Part shown: piece after piece, positions 34,905-43,563 of the stretch | Numbering within the stretch: the first letter of the stretch is position 1 | Layout of the letters: the number at the start of each line of letters is the position of its first letter | Origin: an uncultured Parvularculaceae bacterium | GTDB lineage: Bacteria; Pseudomonadota; Alphaproteobacteria; Caulobacterales; Parvularculaceae | DNA length: 64,000 bases | NCBI GenBank assembly: GCA_913055785.1 | Contig: CAJXLJ010000003.1 | Location: 83,536-147,535 of the forward strand | Direction: 5' to 3' | The notes under the pieces: model-generated | Databases searched by the model: none | Seen by the model: only the letters and a program-made list of their open reading frames with translations | Told to the model about the DNA's origin: nothing | Translations under genes and position numbers: made by a program

Positions 34905-36923
34905 ATGGCCCTATCGGTCGACCGAGCCATCCGGAAAGCAAAGCAATGCGTCAAAACCGGCGACGCCGCCGGGGCGGCGGCGCATTACCAGACCGTTCTT
35001 GAACAATTTCCAGACAATGCGCGCGCCCTTTCCGGGCTGAAAGCCCTGCAGCAGGTGTTGCGCGCCAGGCTCGATGCGGCAAGTGCGGCCCCAGCGGCTG
35101 ACTTGCGCGCTGTGGCAGAGCTGTCGCGGGAAGGGCGTTACGATGCGGCGCTTGATCTGGCGAGCGGCCTCATTCAGCGCTTTCCCCGTTCGGTAGAACT
35201 CTACAACATTCTCGGCGTCAACTATTCGAAAACCGGCAGGCATGAAGAAGCGTTGGCCAGTTACGACCAGGCGCTGGCGATCAGGCCGGACTGCGTTGAA
35301 GCGTTGTGGAACCGCGGCGGCGCGCTGAAGGCGCTCGGCGATGAAGAAAAGTGCCTCGCCACTTATAACGAGGCGATCCGTCAGGCGCCCGAGAATGCCG
35401 AAGCGTTCGCCAATCTCGGTCATGCGCTTTGCCATTTCGGGCGTCATGAAGCGGCGGTTTCAGCTTATTCTAAAGCCCTCAAATTGCGGCCCGGCCACGC
35501 CGTCACGCACTACAATCGCGGCCTCGCTTATAAGGCGCTTGGCCGCGCCGATGAGGCGATCGCTGCTTTTGAAAACGCGCTCGCCTTGAAATCCGATCTT
35601 GCCGAAGCGCTCGACAGTCTCGGCTGCGCGCTGGTTGATGCTGGACGGCCCGAAGAGGCGCTTGAGAAGCTTCAAAGAGCGGTGGCCCTCAAGCCGGATT
35701 TCGCCGGCGCTCACAGCAATCTCGGCAATGTCCTTAAAACACTTGGCCGCCATCAGGACGCCATCGCCGCATATGAAGAAGCGCTGAAGCACGCGCCCGC
35801 GCTCGCCGAAGCCTATAACAATATCGGCGCGGTCTACACCGACCTTGGGTGGAAGGGCGATGCTGCGGTGAATTTCGAGCGCGCCCTCGCCGTTAAGCCT
35901 GAATGCGCCAAGGCGCATCTTTATCTGAGTTCGGTCAGGCGTTATTCCGCCGGCGATCCACAGATCGAACAGATGCAGTCGCTGCTGGAAAGCGGGCGCC
36001 TTTCGGCGGTTGATCAATCCGGCGTGCATTTCGCGCTTGGCAAGGCGATGGACGATCTTGGCCGCTACGCCGACGCTTTCGATCATTTCATTGAGGGCAA
36101 CCGCCTGCGCAAAACGGTGACCGGTTATTCAATCGACAGCGATATCGCGCTTTTCGGCCGCATCAAGGATTCGCACCTTTCATCGCCGGCGCCTGACCTC
36201 AGGAAAGCTGTTGCAAAAGCGGAGCCGGCCCCGTTGTTCATTGTCGGCATGCCGCGCTCAGGCACCTCTCTTGTCGAACAGATCCTCGCCAGCCATTCAG
36301 CGGTCCATGGCGCGGGCGAGCTTGGAACCCTGTCCCGGGAATTGAAGTCGGCGGGCGGAGTGCGGCCGGATATGTCCGCCTGCTCATTTGGGCGGATCAG
36401 GGAAAATTATCTCGAGCGGCTCGCTGCGTTTGCGCCGGACGCCGCTTACGTCACCGACAAGATGCCGGTCAATTTTTGCTGGATCGGCGTCATTCGCCGC
36501 GCGCTCCCCGAAGCGAAAATCATCTGGGTCGAGCGGGATGCAAGGGCGGTGTGCTGGTCGATATTCCGGCGCTCGTTCGCGACAAAGGGGAATGGTTACG
36601 CCGACGACCTGAATGATCTTACGGCCTTCTACGCGCTTTACAAAGATTTGATGGCGTTCTGGATGCGTGAGTTCCCGGGCGAAATCTATCATCTGAATTA
36701 TGAGCGCCTGACCGAACACCAGGAGGAGGAGACGCGAAAGCTTCTTGAATACGCCGGTCTCGAATGGGAGGAATCCTGTCTTGAATTCCACAAGACGAGA
36801 AGGTCGGTTGCAACCGCCTCCGCGCTGCAGGTCAAAACGCAAATGTATAAGGGCAGCTCTGAGGAGTGGCGAAATTACGAGCCTTTCCTCAAACCGATGA
36901 TCGAGGCCCTGTCGGAATTTTAG
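34905..36923 (+). CDS. TPR-sulfotransferase fusion protein (copy 2)
   Basis: 672 residues. About ten TPR units fill residues 10-350 (for example LGVNYSKTGRHEEALASYDQAL). A sulfotransferase domain follows with the PAPS loop LFIVGMPRSGTSLVEQILAS at about residues 443-462 and the second motif in WVERDARAVCWSIFRR. It should move sulfate from PAPS to an unknown acceptor, with the TPRs holding a partner. ATG 34905 has GGGGAAAGGC just upstream and aligns with its neighbour's start. It is a close paralogue of the next gene in the same orientation, 125 bp away. Confidence 0.9.
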   Translation: MALSVDRAIRKAKQCVKTGDAAGAAAHYQTVLEQFPDNARALSGLKALQQVLRARLDAASAAPAADLRAVAELSREGRYDAALDLASGLIQRFPRSVELYNILGVNYSKTGRHEEALASYDQALAIRPDCVEALWNRGGALKALGDEEKCLATYNEAIRQAPENAEAFANLGHALCHFGRHEAAVSAYSKALKLRPGHAVTHYNRGLAYKALGRADEAIAAFENALALKSDLAEALDSLGCALVDAGRPEEALEKLQRAVALKPDFAGAHSNLGNVLKTLGRHQDAIAAYEEALKHAPALAEAYNNIGAVYTDLGWKGDAAVNFERALAVKPECAKAHLYLSSVRRYSAGDPQIEQMQSLLESGRLSAVDQSGVHFALGKAMDDLGRYADAFDHFIEGNRLRKTVTGYSIDSDIALFGRIKDSHLSSPAPDLRKAVAKAEPAPLFIVGMPRSGTSLVEQILASHSAVHGAGELGTLSRELKSAGGVRPDMSACSFGRIRENYLERLAAFAPDAAYVTDKMPVNFCWIGVIRRALPEAKIIWVERDARAVCWSIFRRSFATKGNGYADDLNDLTAFYALYKDLMAFWMREFPGEIYHLNYERLTEHQEEETRKLLEYAGLEWEESCLEFHKTRRSVATASALQVKTQMYKGSSEEWRNYEPFLKPMIEALSEF

Positions 36924-37048
36924 GCCGGCGGGCCTCCGCGCATTGCATCGCCTTGATGAAGGCTGATACGCACGTTACCTTTCCGTAAGCGGCTTTCCTG
37001 ACAGGTTTGGGAAGCGCCGCCTCATGAAGGTAGAAAAATCTAGCAGCG

Positions 37049-39073
37049 ATGACTCAGTCGGCGGACCAGTTGATCCGAAAAGCAAAGCGTTTCGCCAAGG
37101 CCGGCGATGCGTCTCAGGCGGCCGCTCTCTATCAGGCGGTCCTTGAGAAATTCCCCAACAACGCCCGCGCGCAGGCGGGGCTAAGCGCTATGCAGCAGAC
37201 TTTGCAAGTGAAGTCCGAGGCGGCGAATGCGCCGCCGCCGGCGGAATTGCAAAATCTGGCCGCTCTTTGCGCCGCAGGCAGATCCGATGTGGCTATTGAT
37301 CGCGCGCTCGAGCTTGCAAAACGGTTCCCCCGATCGTTTCAGCTCTTCAATTTTCTCGGCGTAAACTACGCGAATGGCGACCGGTTTGCTGAGGCGGTGG
37401 AGAGCTTCAATCACGCGCTTTCGATCAAGCCGGACTATTTGGAAGCGCTTTGGAATCTTGGCAATCTCTATCAGCGTCTTGGCGATGAGGCCAATTGCGT
37501 CGCCCTTTGTGAAAGAGCAGTCTCTCTCTCGCCCGACAACGCCGATGCGCTCACCAATCTTGGCAATGCGCTTGTTTACTTCGGGCGGGATGAAGAGGCG
37601 CTTCCCTCCTATGTGAAGGCGCGCAAGCTTTTGCCCAAAAGCGAGATCACTCATTTTAATTATGCTCGCGCGCTAATCTTATGCGGCCGCAGCAAAGACG
37701 CGATCCCGGTTCTTGAAAAGTCGCTCGCCATCAAGCCAAACTTCGTCGAGGCGCTTGACAGGCTTGGCTGCGCGCTTGCTGAGGCTGGCCGTCAGGAAGA
37801 AGCGGTTGAAGCCTTCTCGAAGGCGGTTGAAATCCGTCCGGATTTCGCCATTGCGCATAACAATCTCGGCTACTATTTCCAAAAGGCGGGCCGATATGAT
37901 GAGGCGTTGGCGTCTTGTGTCAAAGCCACGGAATGCGCTCCCGATTTTGCGGAAGCCCACAACAATCTCGGCGCCATATACAGGGATCTTGGACTTCGGG
38001 AAAAGGCGGCCGAAAGCTTTGAGCGCGCGATAGCGGTGCGGCCGAATTATGTCCGTGCGTATCTTAATCTGACGACAGTGAAAGACTTCGCTTCCGGTAA
38101 TCGCGAGGTCGAGTCCATGCAGGCGCTTCTGGCCGGTGAGGCCCTCTCGTCGTTCGAGCGTTCCGAGCTTCACTTTTCACTCGGCAAAGCGAGGGACGAT
38201 CTTGGCGACTATGCGCAGGCTTTCGAGCAGTTCGCCCAGGGCAACCGCTTGCGCAAGGAGCGAACCGATTATTCTACCGATACGGACAGGGCGCAGTTCG
38301 CACGCATCAGGGACGTTTATGGATCAATACCAGAAAGCGGAGAAGCCTTGGATGAAGCTTCAGGGCCGACGCCGGTGTTCATCGTCGGCATGCCGCGATC
38401 CGGCACCTCGCTGGTTGAACAGATTCTCGCCAGTCATTCGCTTGTGCATGGCGGCGGAGAACTTAGCGCGCTGGAAACGGCGATCATGGCTAACGGGGGG
38501 CTAAACCCGGGGCTTTCACCGTCGAATGTTGGCCGGATCGGTCGTGATTACCGCCAAGACCTCGGCAAACTTGCTGCAGACGCGCGTTACGTCACGGATA
38601 AGCTGCCGCTTAATTTCCGCTGGATCGGTTTTATTCGCCGTGCAATCCCCGATGCGAAAATCATCTGGGTTGAGCGAGATGCGAGGGCTGTGTGCTGGTC
38701 TCTGTTCAGGCGCCCTTTCGCCAATATTGGCCACGGATTCGCCGACGATCTGGACGATCTTACGGCGTTTTACGCGCTTTATAAGGAGTTGATGGCGTTC
38801 TGGATGCGTGAATTTCCAGACGACATCTATCGGGTAGATTATGAGCGTCTGACCGAGCGGCAGGAAGAAGAGACGAAAAACCTTCTTGAGCATATCGGCC
38901 TCGGCTGGGAAGATGCTTGTCTTGAGTTTCACAAAACGGAGCGCGCCGTTGCGACAGCGTCATCCATACAGGTGAAGCAAAAGATGTATCGGGGCAGCTC
39001 GGAGGAATGGCGCAATTACGAAGCGTTCCTGCAGCCGATGATCAAGGCGTTGTCGGAAACTCGTGAAGCCTAA
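37049..39073 (+). CDS. TPR-sulfotransferase fusion protein (copy 3)
   Basis: 674 residues, clearly homologous end to end with the preceding gene, including the N terminus (LIRKAKRFAKAGDASQAAALYQ matches its neighbour's start), the TPR array (about 10-350), and the sulfotransferase domain with FIVGMPRSGTSLVEQILASH from about residue 443. The WVERDARAVCWSLFRR and AFYALYKELMAFWMREFP stretches are near-identical between copies. A recent tandem duplication with later divergence is the simplest explanation. ATG 37049 has only a weak AAGG upstream. Its stop overlaps the convergent tyrA stop by 4 bp. Confidence 0.9.
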   Translation: MTQSADQLIRKAKRFAKAGDASQAAALYQAVLEKFPNNARAQAGLSAMQQTLQVKSEAANAPPPAELQNLAALCAAGRSDVAIDRALELAKRFPRSFQLFNFLGVNYANGDRFAEAVESFNHALSIKPDYLEALWNLGNLYQRLGDEANCVALCERAVSLSPDNADALTNLGNALVYFGRDEEALPSYVKARKLLPKSEITHFNYARALILCGRSKDAIPVLEKSLAIKPNFVEALDRLGCALAEAGRQEEAVEAFSKAVEIRPDFAIAHNNLGYYFQKAGRYDEALASCVKATECAPDFAEAHNNLGAIYRDLGLREKAAESFERAIAVRPNYVRAYLNLTTVKDFASGNREVESMQALLAGEALSSFERSELHFSLGKARDDLGDYAQAFEQFAQGNRLRKERTDYSTDTDRAQFARIRDVYGSIPESGEALDEASGPTPVFIVGMPRSGTSLVEQILASHSLVHGGGELSALETAIMANGGLNPGLSPSNVGRIGRDYRQDLGKLAADARYVTDKLPLNFRWIGFIRRAIPDAKIIWVERDARAVCWSLFRRPFANIGHGFADDLDDLTAFYALYKELMAFWMREFPDDIYRVDYERLTERQEEETKNLLEHIGLGWEDACLEFHKTERAVATASSIQVKQKMYRGSSEEWRNYEAFLQPMIKALSETREA

Positions 39074-40008
39074 TGGCCTTCTTCGTTCCGGCCGAAATTC
39101 GGCGCGGCGGTTTCCTGACCGGCCTCGACGATGGCGCGACGCAACGCACGGCCGCGGGTGAAGATATCGTGCAGCGTTTGCCCGTCGCCCCAGCGGATCG
39201 CCCGTTGCAACACGGCGAGCTCTTCTGAAAACCGGCCCAGGACTTCGAGCACTGCGTCCTTGTTGTGCAGAAAGACGTCGCGCCACATCACCGGGTCGGA
39301 AGCGGCGATGCGGGTGAAGTCCCGGAAACCGCCAGCGGAATATTTGACGACTTCTCCTTGCGCGACCGACTCGACGTCATCGGCGGCCCCGACCAGCGTG
39401 AAGGCGATCAGGTGCGGCAAGTGACTGGTGACGGCGAGCGCAAGATCGTGATGGGCGGCGTCCATCTCCTCCACATGAGCGCCGGCTGCTTCCCAGAGCG
39501 CCTTGGCGTTCGTCACCGACGCCTTGTAGGCGTCGTCTTCGCGGGCGAGCGGCGTCACGATGCACCAGCGGTCCTTGAAGAGCGTCGCAAAACCGGCTTC
39601 CGGCCCGGATTGCTCGGTGCCCGCGACCGGATGACAGGGAACAAAGTGGAGATCGTCGCGCAAACTTTTCGCCGCCTCGACAATGGCGCCTTTTACCGAT
39701 CCGACATCGATGATGAGCGCGCCGGGCGCGGCGTCAGCATTCAGTTGCGCGCAGAGCTCGCCGATGGCGCCGACTGGCGTGGCGAGCACAATCAGACTGG
39801 CGTTCTGGACGGCGGATTTGAAATCGCCCGCCGCTTCGTCGACGACGCCGATGGCGCGCGCACGTTCGGCGACGGCGTTCTCCTTGTCATAGCCAACGAA
39901 CGTCTTTGCGGCGCCCGCCTCGCGCAAGGCGAGGGCGAGGGACGAGCCGATCAGGCCCGGCCCGATAATGACGGCGCGTTCGTATGTCGGCTTTGCGCTA
40001 TCGGTCAT
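39070..40008 (-). CDS. tyrA: Prephenate/arogenate dehydrogenase
   Basis: 312 residues. Oxidatively decarboxylates prephenate or arogenate on the way to tyrosine with NAD(P). The Rossmann motif IIGPGLIGSSLALAL is at about residues 14-28; the C-terminal helical domain carries the catalytic-type CHPVAGTEQSG and SHLPHLIAF. Prephenate versus arogenate specificity is not decidable here. ATG 40008 lies inside the upstream hisC gene's end (11-bp overlap), so both are co-transcribed, a common alphaproteobacterial arrangement. Confidence 0.93.
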   Translation of the reverse strand: MTDSAKPTYERAVIIGPGLIGSSLALALREAGAAKTFVGYDKENAVAERARAIGVVDEAAGDFKSAVQNASLIVLATPVGAIGELCAQLNADAAPGALIIDVGSVKGAIVEAAKSLRDDLHFVPCHPVAGTEQSGPEAGFATLFKDRWCIVTPLAREDDAYKASVTNAKALWEAAGAHVEEMDAAHHDLALAVTSHLPHLIAFTLVGAADDVESVAQGEVVKYSAGGFRDFTRIAASDPVMWRDVFLHNKDAVLEVLGRFSEELAVLQRAIRWGDGQTLHDIFTRGRALRRAIVEAGQETAAPNFGRNEEGH

Positions 40009-41095
40009 CGCCGAAACGCTCGCTCAATAGCTCGACCAGCCGACGGTTGGCTTCCTTTGTTCCGATCGAGATGCGGAGATAGTCGCCAAGTTTGTAAGGC
40101 CCCATCTCGCGCACGATAACGCCTTGCGATTTTAAAAAGGCCTGAACGTCGTCGGCGCTGCGCCCCGGTTCGGCTGGAAACTTCACCAGAATGAAATTGC
40201 CGAAGCTTGGAACATAGTCGAGGCCAAGACGGCCGAACTGCTGGTTCAGCCAGTCGCGTTCTTCGCGATTGAAGTCGCGGTTGCGGGAGACAAAGTCCTG
40301 GTCTTCAAGCGCAGCGACGCCGGCGATCTGCGCAGTCGCAGCGACATTGAACGGCCCGCGGATACGGTTCAGAACATCAGCGATCGCCGGCGGGCAATAG
40401 CACCAGCCGAGGCGGAGGGCGGCGAGGCCGTAGATTTTCGAAAAAGTGCGCGTCATCACGACATTGTCGAAATCATCGACCATCGACGCGCCGTTTTCGT
40501 AGTCCGGCTCTTCGACGAACTCCGCATAGGCTGCATCGACGACCAGCAATATGTCCTCGCGCAGGTTTTCGCGCAGCCGCCTGAGTTCTGCGCCCGGAAT
40601 ATAAGTGCCAGTCGGATTGTTCGGATTGGCGACGAACATGACGCGCGTGTTCTCGTCGACTGCTTCCAGCATGGCGTCGACATCGGTGGTCAGGTTGGTT
40701 TCTCTGGCGAAGCGCGGTTCTGCGCCGGCCGATTTCGCCGCCAGCGCGTAAACAAGGAACCCGTGATCGCTCATCACGATGTTGTCGCCGGGGCCTGCAT
40801 AGGCGCGCGTCAGCATCTGCAGGAGCTCGTCCGAGCCCGCGCCGCAGACGATTCGCGCTGGGTCATGGCCATAGATCTCGCCGATCTTCTCGCGCAGTTT
40901 CGTCGATGCGCCGTCTGGGTAAAGGAAAAGCGCGCCGGCGCCGTCGCGATAGGCGTCCATGGCCTTGGGGCTGGCGCCGAGCGCGGACTCGTTCGAGGCG
41001 AGCTTGTAGACCTTCGCCGCGCCGGGCGCGGATGAACCGCCGGGCACATAAGGTTTGATATCGAGAATGCCGGGGCGCGGGGTCGGCGTCGCCAT
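39998..41095 (-). CDS. hisC: Histidinol-phosphate aminotransferase
   Basis: 365 residues. PLP-dependent fold-type I aminotransferase that moves the amino group onto imidazole-acetol phosphate; in this tyrA context it may also serve aromatic amino acid synthesis. ANPNNPTGTYIP and the PLP-lysine motif TRTFSKIYGLAALRLGW are present, and the C-terminal YLRISIGT is typical. The start at 41095 is 4 bp from the methyltransferase stop, so a three-gene minus-strand operon is likely (methyltransferase, hisC, tyrA). Confidence 0.93.
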   Translation of the reverse strand: MATPTPRPGILDIKPYVPGGSSAPGAAKVYKLASNESALGASPKAMDAYRDGAGALFLYPDGASTKLREKIGEIYGHDPARIVCGAGSDELLQMLTRAYAGPGDNIVMSDHGFLVYALAAKSAGAEPRFARETNLTTDVDAMLEAVDENTRVMFVANPNNPTGTYIPGAELRRLRENLREDILLVVDAAYAEFVEEPDYENGASMVDDFDNVVMTRTFSKIYGLAALRLGWCYCPPAIADVLNRIRGPFNVAATAQIAGVAALEDQDFVSRNRDFNREERDWLNQQFGRLGLDYVPSFGNFILVKFPAEPGRSADDVQAFLKSQGVIVREMGPYKLGDYLRISIGTKEANRRLVELLSERFGDDR

Positions 41096-41099
41096 GATC

Positions 41100-41876
41100 C
41101 TAACCTCTTTCTTGCGGACCCCGCGTATAGCCGCTGCGGCCCGCCGGGTTCAAGCGCGCGGGCTGGGGCGCGGCGAGCGCGGGCTTGGCGACCCGGCCGC
41201 GGGCGCTGCGAATGACCCCGACCGGCGCCATCATGTTCTTGGCCGCGTCGACCATCAGAACGCCGGAAAGCCCGGGCCAGACCCGCGCGCCCGCCCGCTC
41301 CCATGCGCGCGCCGCGCGCAGCAGAAACCGCGTGCGCAGCGGCGGAAAATAGAGCGCTGCGCTCCAACGCTCGGCGCGGAACATCGCGCCTTCGAGCAGC
41401 GCATTGAGCTGGCGCTTGAGATAGGGCCGCCCCGCGGCGAAGGGCGTTGAATCGATCATCGACCACAAGCCGCGCCGGTGCGAGGCGACGATGATGAGAC
41501 GCCCGTCATTGGCGAGGACCCGCCAGGCCTCGCGTAACAATCGTTGCGGATCGGGGGATTCCTCAAGACCGTGGACGATGAGCAGCCGGTCGATCGAGGC
41601 GTCGGGAAGCGGCCAGTAATATTCAGCGACGAGGCTCGCGGCGTTCCGACCGTCGGCGGGCCAGCGGATCACGCCTTGCGCGCCCGGCGACAGGACCAGC
41701 CGCCGCGCCGCCTGCGGGTAGAGTTCAAGATAAGGGTTGGCGTACCCGAAACCGGCGATCGCGAGCCGTTCGCCATCGCCCCAGGCTTCCGCCAACCGGC
41801 CGCCGATAAACTCCCGCGTCGCCGCGCCGAGGGCGGTGCGGTAAAACTCATGGAAGTCGAGAATGTCGGTGCGCAT
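41100..41876 (-). CDS. SAM-dependent methyltransferase-like protein
   Basis: 258 residues, class I SAM methyltransferase fold (Methyltransf_11-like). The glycine motif is a degenerate LAIAGFGYANPYLE, and the post-motifs LPDASIDRLLIVHGLE and EAWRVLANDGRLIIVAS are clear. The C terminus after about residue 215 is Ala/Pro/Arg-rich and looks disordered. Substrate unknown. It is divergent from gloB across 84 bp; such methyltransferase-gloB pairs are common in alphaproteobacteria (recalled). First gene of the hisC-tyrA run. Confidence 0.78.
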   Translation of the reverse strand: MRTDILDFHEFYRTALGAATREFIGGRLAEAWGDGERLAIAGFGYANPYLELYPQAARRLVLSPGAQGVIRWPADGRNAASLVAEYYWPLPDASIDRLLIVHGLEESPDPQRLLREAWRVLANDGRLIIVASHRRGLWSMIDSTPFAAGRPYLKRQLNALLEGAMFRAERWSAALYFPPLRTRFLLRAARAWERAGARVWPGLSGVLMVDAAKNMMAPVGVIRSARGRVAKPALAAPQPARLNPAGRSGYTRGPQERG

Positions 41877-41960
41877 GGGAGTCCCGAAATGTTGTCTTGC
41901 GGCGCCTGTCCGTTATGCTCGGGCCCGGCTTCACAGGTCAACGCCGGAAAGGAGCCCGCC

Positions 41961-42728
41961 TTGCCCCTTGAGATCAGACAATTTCCCTGCCTTTCCGATA
42001 ATTACGGGTTTTTGATCCGGGACCGGGAGACCGGCGCCGTGGCGACCGTCGATACGCCGGACGCTGCGGCCATCAACGCCGCGCTTGATGAGGCCGGCTG
42101 GCGGCTCACCCACATCCTGAACACCCACCATCATTTCGACCATGCGGGCGGCAATCTTGCGCTGAAGGCGCAATGGAACTGCGAGATTATCGGGCCCAAG
42201 GCGGAAGCTGCGCGCATCCCGGGGATCGACCGGCCGGTCGGCGACGGCGATATCGTCATGCTGGGGACGTCGAAAGCGGCGGTCTACGATACGCCCGGAC
42301 ATACGGCGGGCCACATCGTCTACCACTTCGCCAGCGACGCCGCCGCCTTTGTGGGCGACACGATTTTCGCCATGGGGTGCGGGCGTCTCTTCGAGGGAAC
42401 GCCGGCGGAGATGTGGGCGTCGCTCAGAAAAGTCGCGGGCCTGCCGCCGGAGACGAGGCTCTACTGCGCGCATGAATATACGAAAGCGAACGCCGCCTTC
42501 GCGCTCACGGTCGATCCGCATAATGACGAATTGAAGGCGCGGGCGGCGGAGGTCGACCGCTTGCGCGCTGCCGGAACGCCGACCGTGCCGACGGTGCTGT
42601 CCCTTGAATTGCAGACCAATCCGTTTCTGCGCGCGGAAGACGAGGGGCTCCAGGCCGCTCTCGGGATGATCGGCGCGGACCCGGTTGAGGTCTTCGCCGA
42701 GACCCGCCGGCGCAAGGACAGTTTCTGA
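41961..42728 (+). CDS. gloB: Hydroxyacylglutathione hydrolase (glyoxalase II)
   Basis: 255 residues from a TTG start with GGAG seven bases before it; this start matches the family N terminus (LEIRQFPCLSDNYGFLI), whereas the ATG at 41889 adds a Cys-rich extension. Hydrolyses S-lactoylglutathione to lactate and glutathione, detoxifying methylglyoxal. The binuclear metal motif THHHFDHAGG is at about residues 53-62; GHTAGHIVY, GDTIFAMGCGRLFEG and YCAHEYT follow, all family features. Cytosolic. Single gene. Confidence 0.93.
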   Translation: MPLEIRQFPCLSDNYGFLIRDRETGAVATVDTPDAAAINAALDEAGWRLTHILNTHHHFDHAGGNLALKAQWNCEIIGPKAEAARIPGIDRPVGDGDIVMLGTSKAAVYDTPGHTAGHIVYHFASDAAAFVGDTIFAMGCGRLFEGTPAEMWASLRKVAGLPPETRLYCAHEYTKANAAFALTVDPHNDELKARAAEVDRLRAAGTPTVPTVLSLELQTNPFLRAEDEGLQAALGMIGADPVEVFAETRRRKDSF

Positions 42729-42826
42729 CCGGCGTCCATCGAGCGCAGTGCGTGCGTCTCTACTAGGCCGGCGAATCGGCGAACACTCTGCGTTCGGACT
42801 GACTTTATATGCGCCGGGGGCGCGCC

Positions 42827-43471
42827 ATGGCTTTCATCATTGCAATCGCGCAGCGCAAGGGCGGCGCCGGCAAGACGACGCTTGCCTGCCAGCTCGCCGC
42901 CGCTTTTGCGGCGGAAGGGCGGCGCGTTTGCGGTTTCGATCTCGATGAACAGGGCAGTTTCCTTTCCTGGGGAAAACGTCGCGCCATCCGCAACGATGTT
43001 GCGCCCGTGGAGGTGCGATCCGTCGGCAAGTTCGGACTGTCGACAGCGCTCTGGGGTGCGCGCGACGAGGCCGACATTGTCATTCTCGACACCCCGCCGA
43101 GCGTCGATCTTATCGTGCGCCAGGCGGTGCGCGCCGCCGATCTCGCAGCGACGCCTCTGCAGCTTTCCCAGCTCGATCTCGACGCCGTGATGCCGACGGC
43201 GGCGCTGATCGGCGAGGAAGGAAAGACGCCCTATTTCATCATCAACCGCGCCCCGCCCCGCGCGCGTATCGCCGACCTCATCCGCGCTGAAATCCGCAAA
43301 CATAACCTGCCGCTCGCCGCAGCCGAGCTCGGCAACCGGGCGGCGTTTTCGGAAAGCCTTGCGTCAGGCCGGGGGGTCGTCGAGAGCGCGCCCTCAAGTC
43401 CGGCAGCGGCGGAGATCAGGGCGCTCGCCGCGGAAATCGCCGAGCAGCATCAATTGCAGGCGGCGGCGTAG
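42827..43471 (+). CDS. Orphan ParA-family ATPase
   Basis: 214 residues. The deviant Walker A KGGAGKTT (starting at about residue 10) and LDTPPSVD show a ParA/MinD-type ATPase, which forms ATP-dependent sandwich dimers to position cargo. It is short and lacks a ParB or centromere gene beside it, so the cargo is unknown; chromosome parA is normally next to parB. The start at 42827 (MAFIIAIAQ) is preferred over ATG 42809. A hairpin with a weak T-run (about 43483-43510) follows. It is the last normal-GC gene before the OLD-family gene. Confidence 0.85.
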   Translation: MAFIIAIAQRKGGAGKTTLACQLAAAFAAEGRRVCGFDLDEQGSFLSWGKRRAIRNDVAPVEVRSVGKFGLSTALWGARDEADIVILDTPPSVDLIVRQAVRAADLAATPLQLSQLDLDAVMPTAALIGEEGKTPYFIINRAPPRARIADLIRAEIRKHNLPLAAAELGNRAAFSESLASGRGVVESAPSSPAAAEIRALAAEIAEQHQLQAAA

Positions 43472-43563
43472 GAAAACGCTGAATGTGGGCGCTACCGATT
43501 GTCCACATTTTCTTCTGTTGAGTGTGTTGCAATACCACGATGCTGCAAAACAGGTTTTTTTCT

